Shown in pieces: positions 29,204-38,400 of a stretch of 64,000 bases of DNA; positions within the stretch are counted from its first letter, which is position 1, and every line of letters starts with the position of its first letter. The notes beneath the pieces are model-generated. The model was not told the DNA's origin. It made no database searches and worked only from the letters and a program-made list of their open reading frames with translations. The position numbers were made by a program, and so were the translations under genes. Source of the stretch: Sphingomonas leidyi (GTDB lineage Bacteria > Pseudomonadota > Alphaproteobacteria > Sphingomonadales > Sphingomonadaceae); NCBI RefSeq assembly GCF_011761945.1, contig NZ_JAASQV010000001.1, forward strand, positions 930,001 through 994,000, read 5' to 3'.

Positions 29204-30240
29204 GCGAGAGCCTCCACTTGGCCGCGGGCATGCTGCCAGACCAACTCCGCCACCAGCGGCGCCAGCTTGAAGCCACCACCATTGCAGCCCGCTACGACCC
29301 AGGCCCGCTGGTCGGTGCCCCTTACGGGTTCCAGGATGCGGGCGCCGTCGGCCGTGCGGGCATAGCGGCAACGCGCCTGGCGCACGAACCGCCATTCGAT
29401 CGTGCGGAACGTCTCGGCGATCCGCTCGGACAGGGCGTCGCTGTCGAACGGGCCCCCCGGGACGGCAAGATCGCTGGCGGCGAGCTTGAGCATCGTGCCG
29501 GCCACCGGCGGCGCGGCCCACAGGTCGTCATGCGGACCGAAATCGACGAGAAGGGGCGCGCGCTCCCAGGCGCGCGGGGCGGAGAAATAGAACATCGTCT
29601 GGTCGACACCGGTGAGACGCGGCGCCAGCATCCGTATCACCTCGCCGGTTCCGGCCCCCGCCGCGACGATGGTCAGGTCGGGCGCGAACGCCTCGCCAGG
29701 GCCGAGGCGGAAGCGCCCCTCGCGGATCTCCTCCTCCAGGATGGGCCGATTGGGCAGGAGGCGGCAGCCGAGCCCCTCGATCAGCCGGACCATGTCGGTG
29801 ACGATGCGATCGGCGAGCAGCACGCCGGCGCGGGGTGTCCATAATCCGCCGCCCTCCGGGTGGCGGCGCAGTCCCGGCACCAGGGCCGCCAGGCTGGCGC
29901 TGCCCACGCGCTGGCAGGGCCAGCCGGCGGCGCCCAGGAAGATCGAGCGCGCTTCCATGCGGTTGCCGAGCAGGCCCCCGGTCTGGCGGTAATGGCTGTG
30001 GCCGAGCCGCGACCAGAGCTCCGCCCAGCCGCCCAGTGCCCGTTCGATGGCATGGACGTCGGCTTCGGATTCCGCGCCCAGCGGATGGATCAGCCGGTGC
30101 TGGTCCCAGGAAGCCGCCGCCGGATTGGGCAAGGGGCCGGCATCCGCCAGCGTCACGTCCCAACCGGCGCGGAGGAAGCGCCACGCGGTCCACAGGCCGT
30201 TGATGCCAGCCCCCACCACGAGAAGGCTGGGCCCGCGCAT
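29200..30240 (-). CDS. FAD-dependent oxidoreductase, DAO/glycine-oxidase type
   Basis: Flavoenzyme of 346 residues with an N-terminal dinucleotide fold (SLLVVGAGINGLWTAWRF, then the acidic strand end VTLADAG) and a C-terminal VAGCNGGGFKLAPLVAELV block typical of the D-amino-acid/sarcosine/glycine oxidase superfamily. In the hydrazine-forming s56-p1 pathway an enzyme of this class (Spb39) oxidatively cleaves the C-N bond of the lysine-hydrazine adduct. The same task is inferred here because an N-hydroxylase, a MetRS-like protein and a cupin are encoded in the same operon. It could alternatively act on a free amino acid precursor. Six bases separate it from the aminotransferase upstream. Confidence 0.88.
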   Translation of the reverse strand: MRGPSLLVVGAGINGLWTAWRFLRAGWDVTLADAGPLPNPAAASWDQHRLIHPLGAESEADVHAIERALGGWAELWSRLGHSHYRQTGGLLGNRMEARSIFLGAAGWPCQRVGSASLAALVPGLRRHPEGGGLWTPRAGVLLADRIVTDMVRLIEGLGCRLLPNRPILEEEIREGRFRLGPGEAFAPDLTIVAAGAGTGEVIRMLAPRLTGVDQTMFYFSAPRAWERAPLLVDFGPHDDLWAAPPVAGTMLKLAASDLAVPGGPFDSDALSERIAETFRTIEWRFVRQARCRYARTADGARILEPVRGTDQRAWVVAGCNGGGFKLAPLVAELVWQHARGQVEALA

Positions 30241-30246
30241 TGCCGG

Positions 30247-31563
30247 TCAGGCCGTCTCGAGCGCAGTGGCGGGAGCGGGGACGACCTCGGCGATCGCCTC
30301 GCCCAGCAGATCGGCCGCTTCGTCGATCTCCGCCGCGGTGATCGTGAGCGGCGGCAACAGCTTCAGCACTTCGCTGTGCGGGCCGCAGGTCTCGACGATC
30401 AGGCCACGCGCATAGGCGGCAGCCGAGACTCGTCCGGCGACATGCGGGTCGCGCCAGGCCAGGCCGCGGATCATGCCCCGGCCGCGCAGCTCGAAGCCGC
30501 CCGGCCTGCCATGGCCCGGCAACGCGCGCAGCCGCGCATCGAGCTGCGCGGCGCTTGCCGCAATGCGCCGTTCCAGCCGCTCGTCGCACCAATGGTTCTC
30601 GATGGCGGCGGTTGCCGCGACGAAGGCGAGATTGTGACCACGGAAGGTGCCGTTATGCTCGCCGGGCCGCCAGCAATCATGTTCCGGCGCCATCAGCACC
30701 AGCGACATCGGCAGCCCCATGCCGCCGATCGCCTTGGACAGGCAGACGATGTCGGGCCGGATCCCGGATTTCTCGAAGCTGAAGAAGCTTCCGGTACGCC
30801 CGCAGCCCGCCTGGATGTCGTCCACGATCAGCAGGGCGTCATGGGCGCGGGCGATCTCGGCTATCGAGCGCAGCCAGGCGTCCGACGCGACGTTGATGCC
30901 GCCTTCTGCCTGGACGACTTCCAGCAGGATCGCCGCGGGAGGATCGATCCCGCTGCCGGGATCGGCGAGCATGTGCGCGAGATAGGCGGCCGTATCGATC
31001 TCGCTGCCGAAATACCCGTCGAAGGGCAGCCGGTCGACGCCGCCGAGGGGAATGCCGGCGGCGCGCCGCTTGGCGGCATTCCCCGTCGTCGCCAACGCGC
31101 CGAGCGATACGCCGTGATAGCCGTTGGTGAAGGCGATCACGGCGTGGCGGCCGGTGACCCGCCGCGCGATCTTGAGTGCCGCTTCGATGGCGTTGGTGCC
31201 GGTCGGGCCGGTGAACTGGATCTTGTAGTCCAGGTTTCGCGGCACGAGGATATGGCGTTCGAACGCGTCCAGGAACCGGCGCTTCGCCACCGTGTGCAGA
31301 TCGAGCGCATGGACGATCCCGCCATCGGCCAGATAGCCGCTGATCGCCGCGACGATCTCGGGCGGATTGTGCCCATAGTTGAGCACCCCCGCGCCGGCCA
31401 GCAGGTCGAGATAGCGCCGATCCTCCTCGTCGAAGAGCTCGGCGCCCCGCGCCCGCGCGAATACCGCGGGGAAGTCGCGGCAATAGACGCGCACTTCCGA
31501 TTCCAGCCGGGCGAAGGATGCGGTGCCGCCAGTCGCAATGTCGGCGCGGGCGCGCCGGCTCAC
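30247..31563 (-). CDS. Class-III aminotransferase, diaminobutyrate--2-oxoglutarate type
   Basis: PLP enzyme of 438 residues resembling EctB/DABA aminotransferases, which make L-2,4-diaminobutyrate from aspartate semialdehyde and glutamate. Family blocks include YLDLLAGAGVLNYGHNPP, FTGPTGTNAIEAALKIARR, ALLIVDDIQAGCGRTGSFFS and the PLP-lysine loop CLSKAIGGMGLPMS. The start is GTG 31563, whose GTGA overlaps the stop of the GMC gene. Diaminobutyrate could be the substrate of the adjacent N-hydroxylase, an NRPS building block, or both. An ornithine or acetylornithine transaminase is less likely given the GHNPP and GTNAIEAALK forms. Confidence 0.88.
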   Translation of the reverse strand: MSRRARADIATGGTASFARLESEVRVYCRDFPAVFARARGAELFDEEDRRYLDLLAGAGVLNYGHNPPEIVAAISGYLADGGIVHALDLHTVAKRRFLDAFERHILVPRNLDYKIQFTGPTGTNAIEAALKIARRVTGRHAVIAFTNGYHGVSLGALATTGNAAKRRAAGIPLGGVDRLPFDGYFGSEIDTAAYLAHMLADPGSGIDPPAAILLEVVQAEGGINVASDAWLRSIAEIARAHDALLIVDDIQAGCGRTGSFFSFEKSGIRPDIVCLSKAIGGMGLPMSLVLMAPEHDCWRPGEHNGTFRGHNLAFVAATAAIENHWCDERLERRIAASAAQLDARLRALPGHGRPGGFELRGRGMIRGLAWRDPHVAGRVSAAAYARGLIVETCGPHSEVLKLLPPLTITAAEIDEAADLLGEAIAEVVPAPATALETA

Positions 31564-33215
31564 GGGCGCTTGCCCCTGCCGAGGATCATGTCGGCGGCAC
31601 GCTGGCCGATCATCGCGCATGCGGCGTTGGTGTTGCCGCTGACGACCTCGGGCATGATCGAGGCATCGGCGACGCGCAGGCCGGCGATGCCGTAGACCTT
31701 GAGCTCCGGATCGACCACGGCATCGGCGCCGAGCCCCATCTTGCAGGTGCTGGCGAGGTGATAGATCGTCCGCACGTTCTTGCGGACATAGTCGGCCATT
31801 TCCCTGGGCGTTCTCGCCGATCCGAAGTCGTGCAGCGGCGCGCCCGCAATGCCCTTGAACGCTCGCTGGCGCACCAGTTCGCGCGACAGCTCCATGCCCT
31901 TGATCATCACGTCGATATCGGCCTGGGTCTGCATGTAGTTCGGGTCGATCAGGGGCGCGACGGTATAGTCGGCCGACTTGAGCCGGATCCGGCCGCGGCT
32001 CGACGGCCGGACGACGGTTGGCGAGAAGGAGAAGGAATTGGCGTCGTCGTCGTCGCCCTGCCAGAAATGGAACTGGAGGTCGGGCGCGGCCGAGGGTGCG
32101 TGGCTCTGCGTCTTGACGAACAGCCCGGCCTGGACGCCGCTGGCCCAGAGCGGCGGCAAGGCGGGAAGGGCGTGATAGGCGACCGGCAGCACCGGATGGT
32201 CCTGCAGATTCTCGCCGACGCCCGGCAGGTCCAGGACGACGGGGATGCCGAGCGCGCGCAACGCGTCGGCCGGGCCGATCCCCGAACGCATCAGGATCGC
32301 GGGAGAGGTGACCGCGCCGGCGCACAGGACGATCTCGCGGCTTGCGCGCGCCTGCAGCGTCTGGCCGTCGAGCACATATTCCACACCCACCGCGCGGCCG
32401 CCCTCGACGATCAGCCGCTTGACCGGCGCATCGTGCCGGACGGTGAGGTTGGTGCGCCCCATCGCGGGATGGAGATAGGCCTTGGCCAGGCTGCACCGTT
32501 CCAGCCTTGGCTTGCCGTCGCGCAGCTCGGTGCGGATGGTGAACTGATAGAAGCCCGCGCCGTCCTGCTGGATCGCGCCGTTGAAGTTCCAGTCCGGCCC
32601 CTTGAAGCCCATCTGCACCGCCGCCTGCACGAACGCCGTGCCCGGCAGGCTCTTGTGCGGATAGTTCTGGACGGTGAGGGGCCCCTTGTTGCCGGTCAGC
32701 GGCCCGCGGATGTCGCGATTGCCTTCCGCCGCGATGAACAGCGGCAGCACGTCCTCATATGCCCAGCCCCTGTTTCCCTGATAGGCCCAATTGTCATAGT
32801 CGGCCCGGTTGCCGCGGATATAGATCATCGCGTTGATCGAGCTGCATCCGCCATAGGCCCTGCCGCGCGGCGCGGGGATGATGCGGCCGTCGATGTGCGG
32901 CTGGGGGATCGTCTGATAGTTCCAGTCGTAGATCGGGGAGCCCTTGGCCTTGTAGTAATTGTCGGGGTTCTGGATGATCGGGGTATAGTCGGTCGGGCCG
33001 GCTTCCAGCGCGAGCACGCGAAGGCCCGCCTTTGCGCTCAGCTGGTTGGCGACGACGCAGCCGGCCGATCCCATGCCGATGACGATATAGTCGAATTCGG
33101 TGTCCTGTGCGGCGATCGCCGCACGGGCGGATGCCGTGCCGGCGGCCGCCACGGTCGAGCCCAGGGCGCCCAGGAAACCGCGCCGGTTTAGAGTTGCCGT
33201 CTTCAGGTCCGTCAT
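31560..33215 (-). CDS. Tat-exported GMC-family FAD oxidoreductase
   Basis: Choline-dehydrogenase-like flavoprotein of 551 residues. The N-terminus LNRRGFLGALGSTVAAAG is a twin-arginine signal, so the folded FAD enzyme is probably periplasmic. FAD is bound by DYIVIGMGSAGCVVANQL, and the GMC signature GGCSSINAMIYIRGNRADYD follows. The C-terminus holds the HLASTCKMG and SGNTNAACAMIGQRAADM active-site blocks. It probably oxidises an alcohol or related group, late in the pathway after export. ATG 33215 has GGGAGCGGAG upstream. An earlier in-frame start would bury the Tat motif. It overlaps the aminotransferase downstream. Confidence 0.9.
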   Translation of the reverse strand: MTDLKTATLNRRGFLGALGSTVAAAGTASARAAIAAQDTEFDYIVIGMGSAGCVVANQLSAKAGLRVLALEAGPTDYTPIIQNPDNYYKAKGSPIYDWNYQTIPQPHIDGRIIPAPRGRAYGGCSSINAMIYIRGNRADYDNWAYQGNRGWAYEDVLPLFIAAEGNRDIRGPLTGNKGPLTVQNYPHKSLPGTAFVQAAVQMGFKGPDWNFNGAIQQDGAGFYQFTIRTELRDGKPRLERCSLAKAYLHPAMGRTNLTVRHDAPVKRLIVEGGRAVGVEYVLDGQTLQARASREIVLCAGAVTSPAILMRSGIGPADALRALGIPVVLDLPGVGENLQDHPVLPVAYHALPALPPLWASGVQAGLFVKTQSHAPSAAPDLQFHFWQGDDDDANSFSFSPTVVRPSSRGRIRLKSADYTVAPLIDPNYMQTQADIDVMIKGMELSRELVRQRAFKGIAGAPLHDFGSARTPREMADYVRKNVRTIYHLASTCKMGLGADAVVDPELKVYGIAGLRVADASIMPEVVSGNTNAACAMIGQRAADMILGRGKRP

Positions 33216-33249
33216 TGCTCCGCTCCCGCCAGAAACGCGAAGGATCGCG

Positions 33250-34062
33250 TCAGATCTTGCGTCCCGCCCACGCCACGCCATCGGCACCGCCCCACCAGAG
33301 GAACAGCACGACCAGCGGCTCCCCGGGCTGGTCGTTGGTCACGACGTGCTCGCATTCGGGTTCGAAATAGATGAGGTCGCCCTGGCCGATCGCGCGCTCG
33401 TGCGCGTTGAGCCGCAGGCTGCCGCTGCCCGACAGCACGAAGGCGAGCTCTTCCTCGTCATGGGGGAACAATTCGCTGGCCGTGCCCGGCGCGATGGTGG
33501 CGACGGCGCCGCCCCAGGGCGTGCGGACCCCGCCCTTCCACGGCAGCAGACGCCGGAACAGCGTGCCATATTCCATGCGCGGCTGGGCATCGGCCGCCCA
33601 TTGCGCGGGAAGCCCGTCGAACAGCCAGCGCCGGTCCAGCGCGGCGCGGATCACGGCGTCGACCTGCGCGACCGGGTAGAAGCCGGTCAGGCCGTAGCGG
33701 ATGCGCGCCATATAGGCATCGGTGGGCGAGGCGAAGCCATGGATCGTGCGCGGCAGCAGCACTTCCGCCTCGACGGTCTCCCCGCCGATCCGCGCCTGGA
33801 TCGGCTGCAGCGCATAGTCGGGATCGGCCTGTGCGAGCTTCGCATGCTGTTCGGGCGTGATGCGATAGGCGACGCCGATCGCCTCCGCGCCGGGCGCCGG
33901 CACGATCGCCGAAGTGCCGCCGCCGAACGCCTCGCGATAGTTGACGAAGGCCAGCCGATAGTCCGCCACGCGCGCGGCGGCAAAGGCCTCGGGCTTGCCG
34001 AAATCCTCCGCGAAATGATCCGGATCGGTGCTCGAGCCATAGGTAAACAGCCAGGTGGACAT
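33250..34062 (-). CDS. Gamma-glutamylcyclotransferase-like / cupin fusion protein
   Basis: Two-domain protein of 270 residues. Residues 1-130 have a gamma-glutamylcyclotransferase (AIG2-like) fold: the substrate loop FTYGSST replaces the usual YGSNL, and the position of the catalytic Glu appears to be Asp80 (KLAQADPDYAL), so cyclotransferase activity is doubtful. Residues about 185-258 form a cupin with ELFPHDEEELAFVLSGSG (His201 and a Glu) and GDLIYFEPECEHVVTN (His239), giving a plausible two-His metal site lacking the first His of motif 1. In Spb40-like hydrazine synthetases a cupin fused to a MetRS-like domain performs the N-N rearrangement. Here the MetRS-like protein is separate and the cupin has this different partner. 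ATG 34062 fits the conserved leader. Confidence 0.82.
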   Translation of the reverse strand: MSTWLFTYGSSTDPDHFAEDFGKPEAFAAARVADYRLAFVNYREAFGGGTSAIVPAPGAEAIGVAYRITPEQHAKLAQADPDYALQPIQARIGGETVEAEVLLPRTIHGFASPTDAYMARIRYGLTGFYPVAQVDAVIRAALDRRWLFDGLPAQWAADAQPRMEYGTLFRRLLPWKGGVRTPWGGAVATIAPGTASELFPHDEEELAFVLSGSGSLRLNAHERAIGQGDLIYFEPECEHVVTNDQPGEPLVVLFLWWGGADGVAWAGRKI

Positions 34063-34076
34063 GCGCGCGGCTCCGT

Positions 34077-35414
34077 TCAGCGGTTCCGGTTGGTCAGGAA
34101 GGATTCGAGGATCGTCTGGGCCTTCAGCGCGGTCATGCTGAGCGACGAGGCGTCGCTGGCGCCGTGGGTGCGCTCGGTGACGCCGTTCAGGTACAGCGCC
34201 GGGCCGAAGCCGGACGCGGTCCGGACGCGATAGTCGAGCGCGACTTCGGGTCCTCCGCTGGAATCGGTGACGATCCATTTGCGCAGCGGCTCGAGCAGCG
34301 GCGGGAAGGCGGGTTCGTGATAGCCGGTGCAGAGCACCACGATATCGGCGTCCACCATCCGTTCGGCACCGCTGAGTCCGTCGACGAAGCGGATCCGGAA
34401 TCCCTCGCCGACGGGTTCGATCTCGCTGGCGGCGTGGCGGGCGATGACTTCGGCGCGCGTCGTGCCGAGCACGCGGTCCTCGTACATCCGCCAGTAGAGG
34501 CCCTGGCTGATGTCGATGTCCACCGCCGAGAAGTTGGTCAGGTGATATTCCTGTGCGGCCATGCGCCGCTTCTCGGGGGAGAGGGCATGGAAATAGGGCA
34601 CCTGGTCGGGAAAGAAGACCTCGTTGCTGAAATGGCCGATATCGACGAGGCGGAACGGCAGGCCGCGATGCACCGAGGTGAGCTGCGCGTTGGGGAAATG
34701 GTCGTAGAGCCAGAGCAGCGTCTCGCCCGCGCTCTGGCCCGAGCCCAGCACGCAGATCTTGAGCGGCGCCGCGCGATCGAAGGCGGAGATCCGGTCGAGA
34801 AATCCCGCGCTGTGGAACATGCGCGGACCCAGATGCGGGCGGAACGGCTCGGGCACGCGCGGGAACTGGCCGGTGCTCACCACCAGGTTGCGCGCCGCCA
34901 TCCGGCTGCCGTCATCCAGTTCGAGCTCGATCAGGTTCGGCGCGCCGTTGCGCATGGCCGCGGGGGCGATCGATCGCACCGCCAGCCCGTAGCGGACCAG
35001 CGGATCGAAATGGCGGGCGGTCCAGACGACATAGTCGTTCCATTCGACCCGGCTCACGCGCCCGCCGAGATGGCCGAACTGGAACAATCGGCCGGTTTCT
35101 TTGAGATAGCAGGCGAAGGTGAAGCGGCTGCGCGGGTCGCGCGGCGTGGCGAAGTCGCGGAGGAAGTGATGGTTGAGGTCGGCGCCGCGGATCAGCAGCC
35201 CGGGCTGCCAGGCAGGGCCGGGGCGCCGCTCGATGAACCGCAGGCTGGGTACCGAGGCGCCCTGCGGCTGGACGTCGCGCCAATCGCTATAGGCGGCGGC
35301 AAGGCTTATTCCGCCGGGGCCGAAGCCGATACAGGCAAGGTCGATGGCAGTGACCGCCGGCTCGGCGACGGTTTCGAGGACTTCGGCGGATTTCAATCCG
35401 GTTTCGTTGTACAT
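34077..35414 (-). CDS. L-ornithine/L-lysine-type N-hydroxylase (SidA/IucD family)
   Basis: Flavin-dependent N-monooxygenase of 445 residues that hydroxylates the terminal amine of ornithine, lysine or a related diamino acid. Motifs are the FAD loop GFGPGGISLAAAY, the NADPH loop LGSGQSAGETLLWLY and the C-terminal CTGYHEPAFP. LIRGADLNHHFLRDFATPRDP and NFSAVDIDI are typical family blocks. The cluster encodes no acyl- or formyl-transferase that would turn the product into a hydroxamate, which points away from a classic hydroxamate siderophore and towards N-N chemistry. Side-chain length of the substrate cannot be read. The ATG at 35414 lies 26 bases after the NRPS stop. Confidence 0.92.
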   Translation of the reverse strand: MYNETGLKSAEVLETVAEPAVTAIDLACIGFGPGGISLAAAYSDWRDVQPQGASVPSLRFIERRPGPAWQPGLLIRGADLNHHFLRDFATPRDPRSRFTFACYLKETGRLFQFGHLGGRVSRVEWNDYVVWTARHFDPLVRYGLAVRSIAPAAMRNGAPNLIELELDDGSRMAARNLVVSTGQFPRVPEPFRPHLGPRMFHSAGFLDRISAFDRAAPLKICVLGSGQSAGETLLWLYDHFPNAQLTSVHRGLPFRLVDIGHFSNEVFFPDQVPYFHALSPEKRRMAAQEYHLTNFSAVDIDISQGLYWRMYEDRVLGTTRAEVIARHAASEIEPVGEGFRIRFVDGLSGAERMVDADIVVLCTGYHEPAFPPLLEPLRKWIVTDSSGGPEVALDYRVRTASGFGPALYLNGVTERTHGASDASSLSMTALKAQTILESFLTNRNR

Positions 35415-35440
35415 CTGGCAGAGCCCCGTACTGGATTCGG

Positions 35441-38400
35441 TCAAAGGGATCGCCGCGGCCGGCGCAGCATCGCACTGAGATCGTCTTCCGCGATCGGCGC
35501 CGCGGCGACGGCTTCCGCCATCGCACCCAGCTTCGGCGTCTCGAACACCGCGCGCACCGGCAGCACCCGGCCCAGGCGCGCGCGGACATGGGCGACGAGC
35601 CGCGCGGCGAGCAGGGAATGGCCGCCAAGGTCGAAGAAATCGTCCTCGACGCCTTCCACCGCGGAGCCGAGCAGCGAGTTCCAGATCGCCGCCAGCCCGG
35701 TCTCGATCGGGCCCTCGGGCGCCCGGCCCGCATCGCGCTGATACCGGCCGGGTGCCGGCAGCACGCGCATGTCCACCTTGTCGTTCGCGGTGAGCGGCAA
35801 GCTGTCCATCATCACGATCGCGCTCGGCACCATGTGCCGCGGGAGGTGCTGCGCCGCATGATCGAGCAGCGCGGCCTCCCCCAGGCCGGCTTCGCTCGCG
35901 ACGACATAGGCGACGATGCGCAGATCGCCCGGCATGTCCTCGCGGACGATCACCAGCGCTTCGCGGACCTGCTCGTGCTGGCGCAGCGCATGCGCGATCT
36001 CGCCCAGCTCGATGCGGAAGCCGCGGATCTTGAACTGCCGGTCGCGCCGTCCGATGAACTCGATATTGCCGTCGGCGCGAAAGCGGCCGATGTCGCCGGT
36101 GCGATACATCCGGGCATCGGGCCCGTCGGTGAAGGGGTCGGCGACGAACCGGGCCTCGCTGATCTCCGGGCTGTTGCGATAGCCGCGCGCGACGCTGGCG
36201 CCGCCGATATGGATCTCCCCCGGTACGCCGACCGGCACGGGTTGCAGGTCGGGATCGAGGACGTACAGGCGCACGCCGGGCATCGGTCGCCCGATCGGGA
36301 TCACCGCGGGCTGTTCGCCGGCCAGGCATTCATACCAGCTGTTGTGGACGGTCGTCTCGGTCGGGCCGTAGAGATTGTGCAGCCTGGCATGGAGCCGCTC
36401 GAAGAAGCGCGACGGCACGTCGCGCGCCATGGTCTCCGCGCCGCACAGCATCCAGCGGACCGAAGCGTCGAGCAGCGCGATGCGGGGATGCTCGAGCAAT
36501 ACCGTGAGCGCCGAGGGGAGGAAGCACACGATGGTGACGCCCTCGGCGACGATCCGGTCGATCATATAGTCGAGGTCGCGCTGGCCGCCCGGGCGCACCA
36601 TCACCGTGCTGCCGCCGGTTGCCAGCGGGAGGAAGAATTCCCAGACCGACACGTCGAAGTTGAACGGGTGCTTCTGAAGGAAACGGTCGGCCGAGGTCAC
36701 CGCATATTGCTCGCGCATGCCCCAGAGATGGTGGATGACGCTGCGATGCTCGACCTCCACGCCCTTGGGCAGGCCGGTGGTGCCCGAAGTGAAGATCACA
36801 TAGGCGAGCGTGCGGGCGGAGACCGCGACTTCGGGGTTGCCGATATCGGCTCCAGCCGCGGCATGCGCCCCGTCGATCGCGATCACGGGGGCTCCCGGAT
36901 CGCCGGCCAGCTCCGCGAAGCGCTCGAGCGTCAGCACTGCCTTGGGTGCCACGCTGTCGATCAGATATTCGATGCGCTTCTGCGGCAATGTCGGGTCGAT
37001 CGGCACATAGGCGGCGCCGGTCTTGAGCACGCCCATCAGCGCGACGATCATCTCGATGCTCTGCTCGCAGACCACCGGCACGCAAGTCTCCGGTCCCGCA
37101 CCCAGTGCGATCAGCTGGTGGGCGATGCGATTGGCGGCGCGATTGAGCGCGGCGTAGCTGAGAGTCAGGTCCTCGAAGATCACCGCGACCGCGTCGGGAT
37201 CGCGCGCCGCCTGTTCCTCGAACAGGCCGTGGATCGTCGCCGTGTCGGGATAGTCGAGCTGCACGGCGTTCCAGTCGTGCAGCATCGTCCGCTGCGTCGG
37301 CGCATCGAGCAGCGCGAGGCTGCCCAGCCGCGCATCCGGGCGGGCGACGGCATCGGCCAGCAGCGCGCGATAGGCACTGGCCATCGCCGCGATGGTGGCT
37401 TCGTCGAACAGGTCGCTGCGATATTCGAACGCGGCGGTGATGCCGGAGGCGCTCTCCCATAGTGCGACCGAAAGCTCGAACTTGGCGTTGAGCGACAGGC
37501 CGGGGCCGTCGACGGGCTCGCTCTCCGGCGTTGCCTCCGCCATCGTGCGCGGGGCGTTCTGCAGCACCAGCATGGTCTGGAACAGCGGGGTATGGGTGCG
37601 GCTGCGCTGCGGCTTGACTGCCTCGATCACCACCTCGAGCGGCACGTCCTGGTGCGCGAAGGCGTCGAGCACCGCCACGCGCGTCGCGGCAAGGAATTCG
37701 CGGAAGCTCTGCGTGCGGGCAGGCCGGCCCCGCACGAGCACATTGTTGAGGAAACAGCCGAAGATGTCGTCGAACTCGGCCCTTGGCCGGCTGCCGACCG
37801 GCGAGGCGACGATGATGTCGTGTTGCCCGCCCAGCCGCGACAGCAAGGCCTGATAGCCTGCCATCAGCACCATGTAGAGCGTGGCATTCTCCGCCCGTGC
37901 GAGCTGGTTGAGGCCGTTGCGCAGTGCGTTGGGGAAATGGACCACCCAGGTGCCGCCGCGCGCTTCGGGCTGCGGCGTGCGCGGCCGATCGAGGGGGAGG
38001 TCGAGCACCGGCGGCGCTTCCGAAAGCGTGCGTACCCAATGGTCGAGCTGTTCGGCATAGGCGCCACGCTCGACCTGGTCGCGCTGCCAGGTGGAGAAAT
38101 GGACATATTGATAGTCGAGCGGCGGCAGCACGGGCGCGCGTCCGGCGACGTGCGCGGCACAGAATTCGGCGAGGTCCCGTGCGAACAGGTGCATCGACCA
38201 GCCATCGGCGATGATGTGGTGGAGCGCGATCACCGCCAGCGTCCCGGCCTCGCCGAGATCCGCATGGCGGCAGCGCAGCGGCGGCGCTGCCGCAAGATCG
38301 AAGGGAGTCGCGATCTCACCGGCAATCAATTCGGCCAGCGCCTCCTCGCGTGCCTCGGAGGGGAGCTCCGCGAAGTCATGGGCCGTCACCGCCGGCGTAT

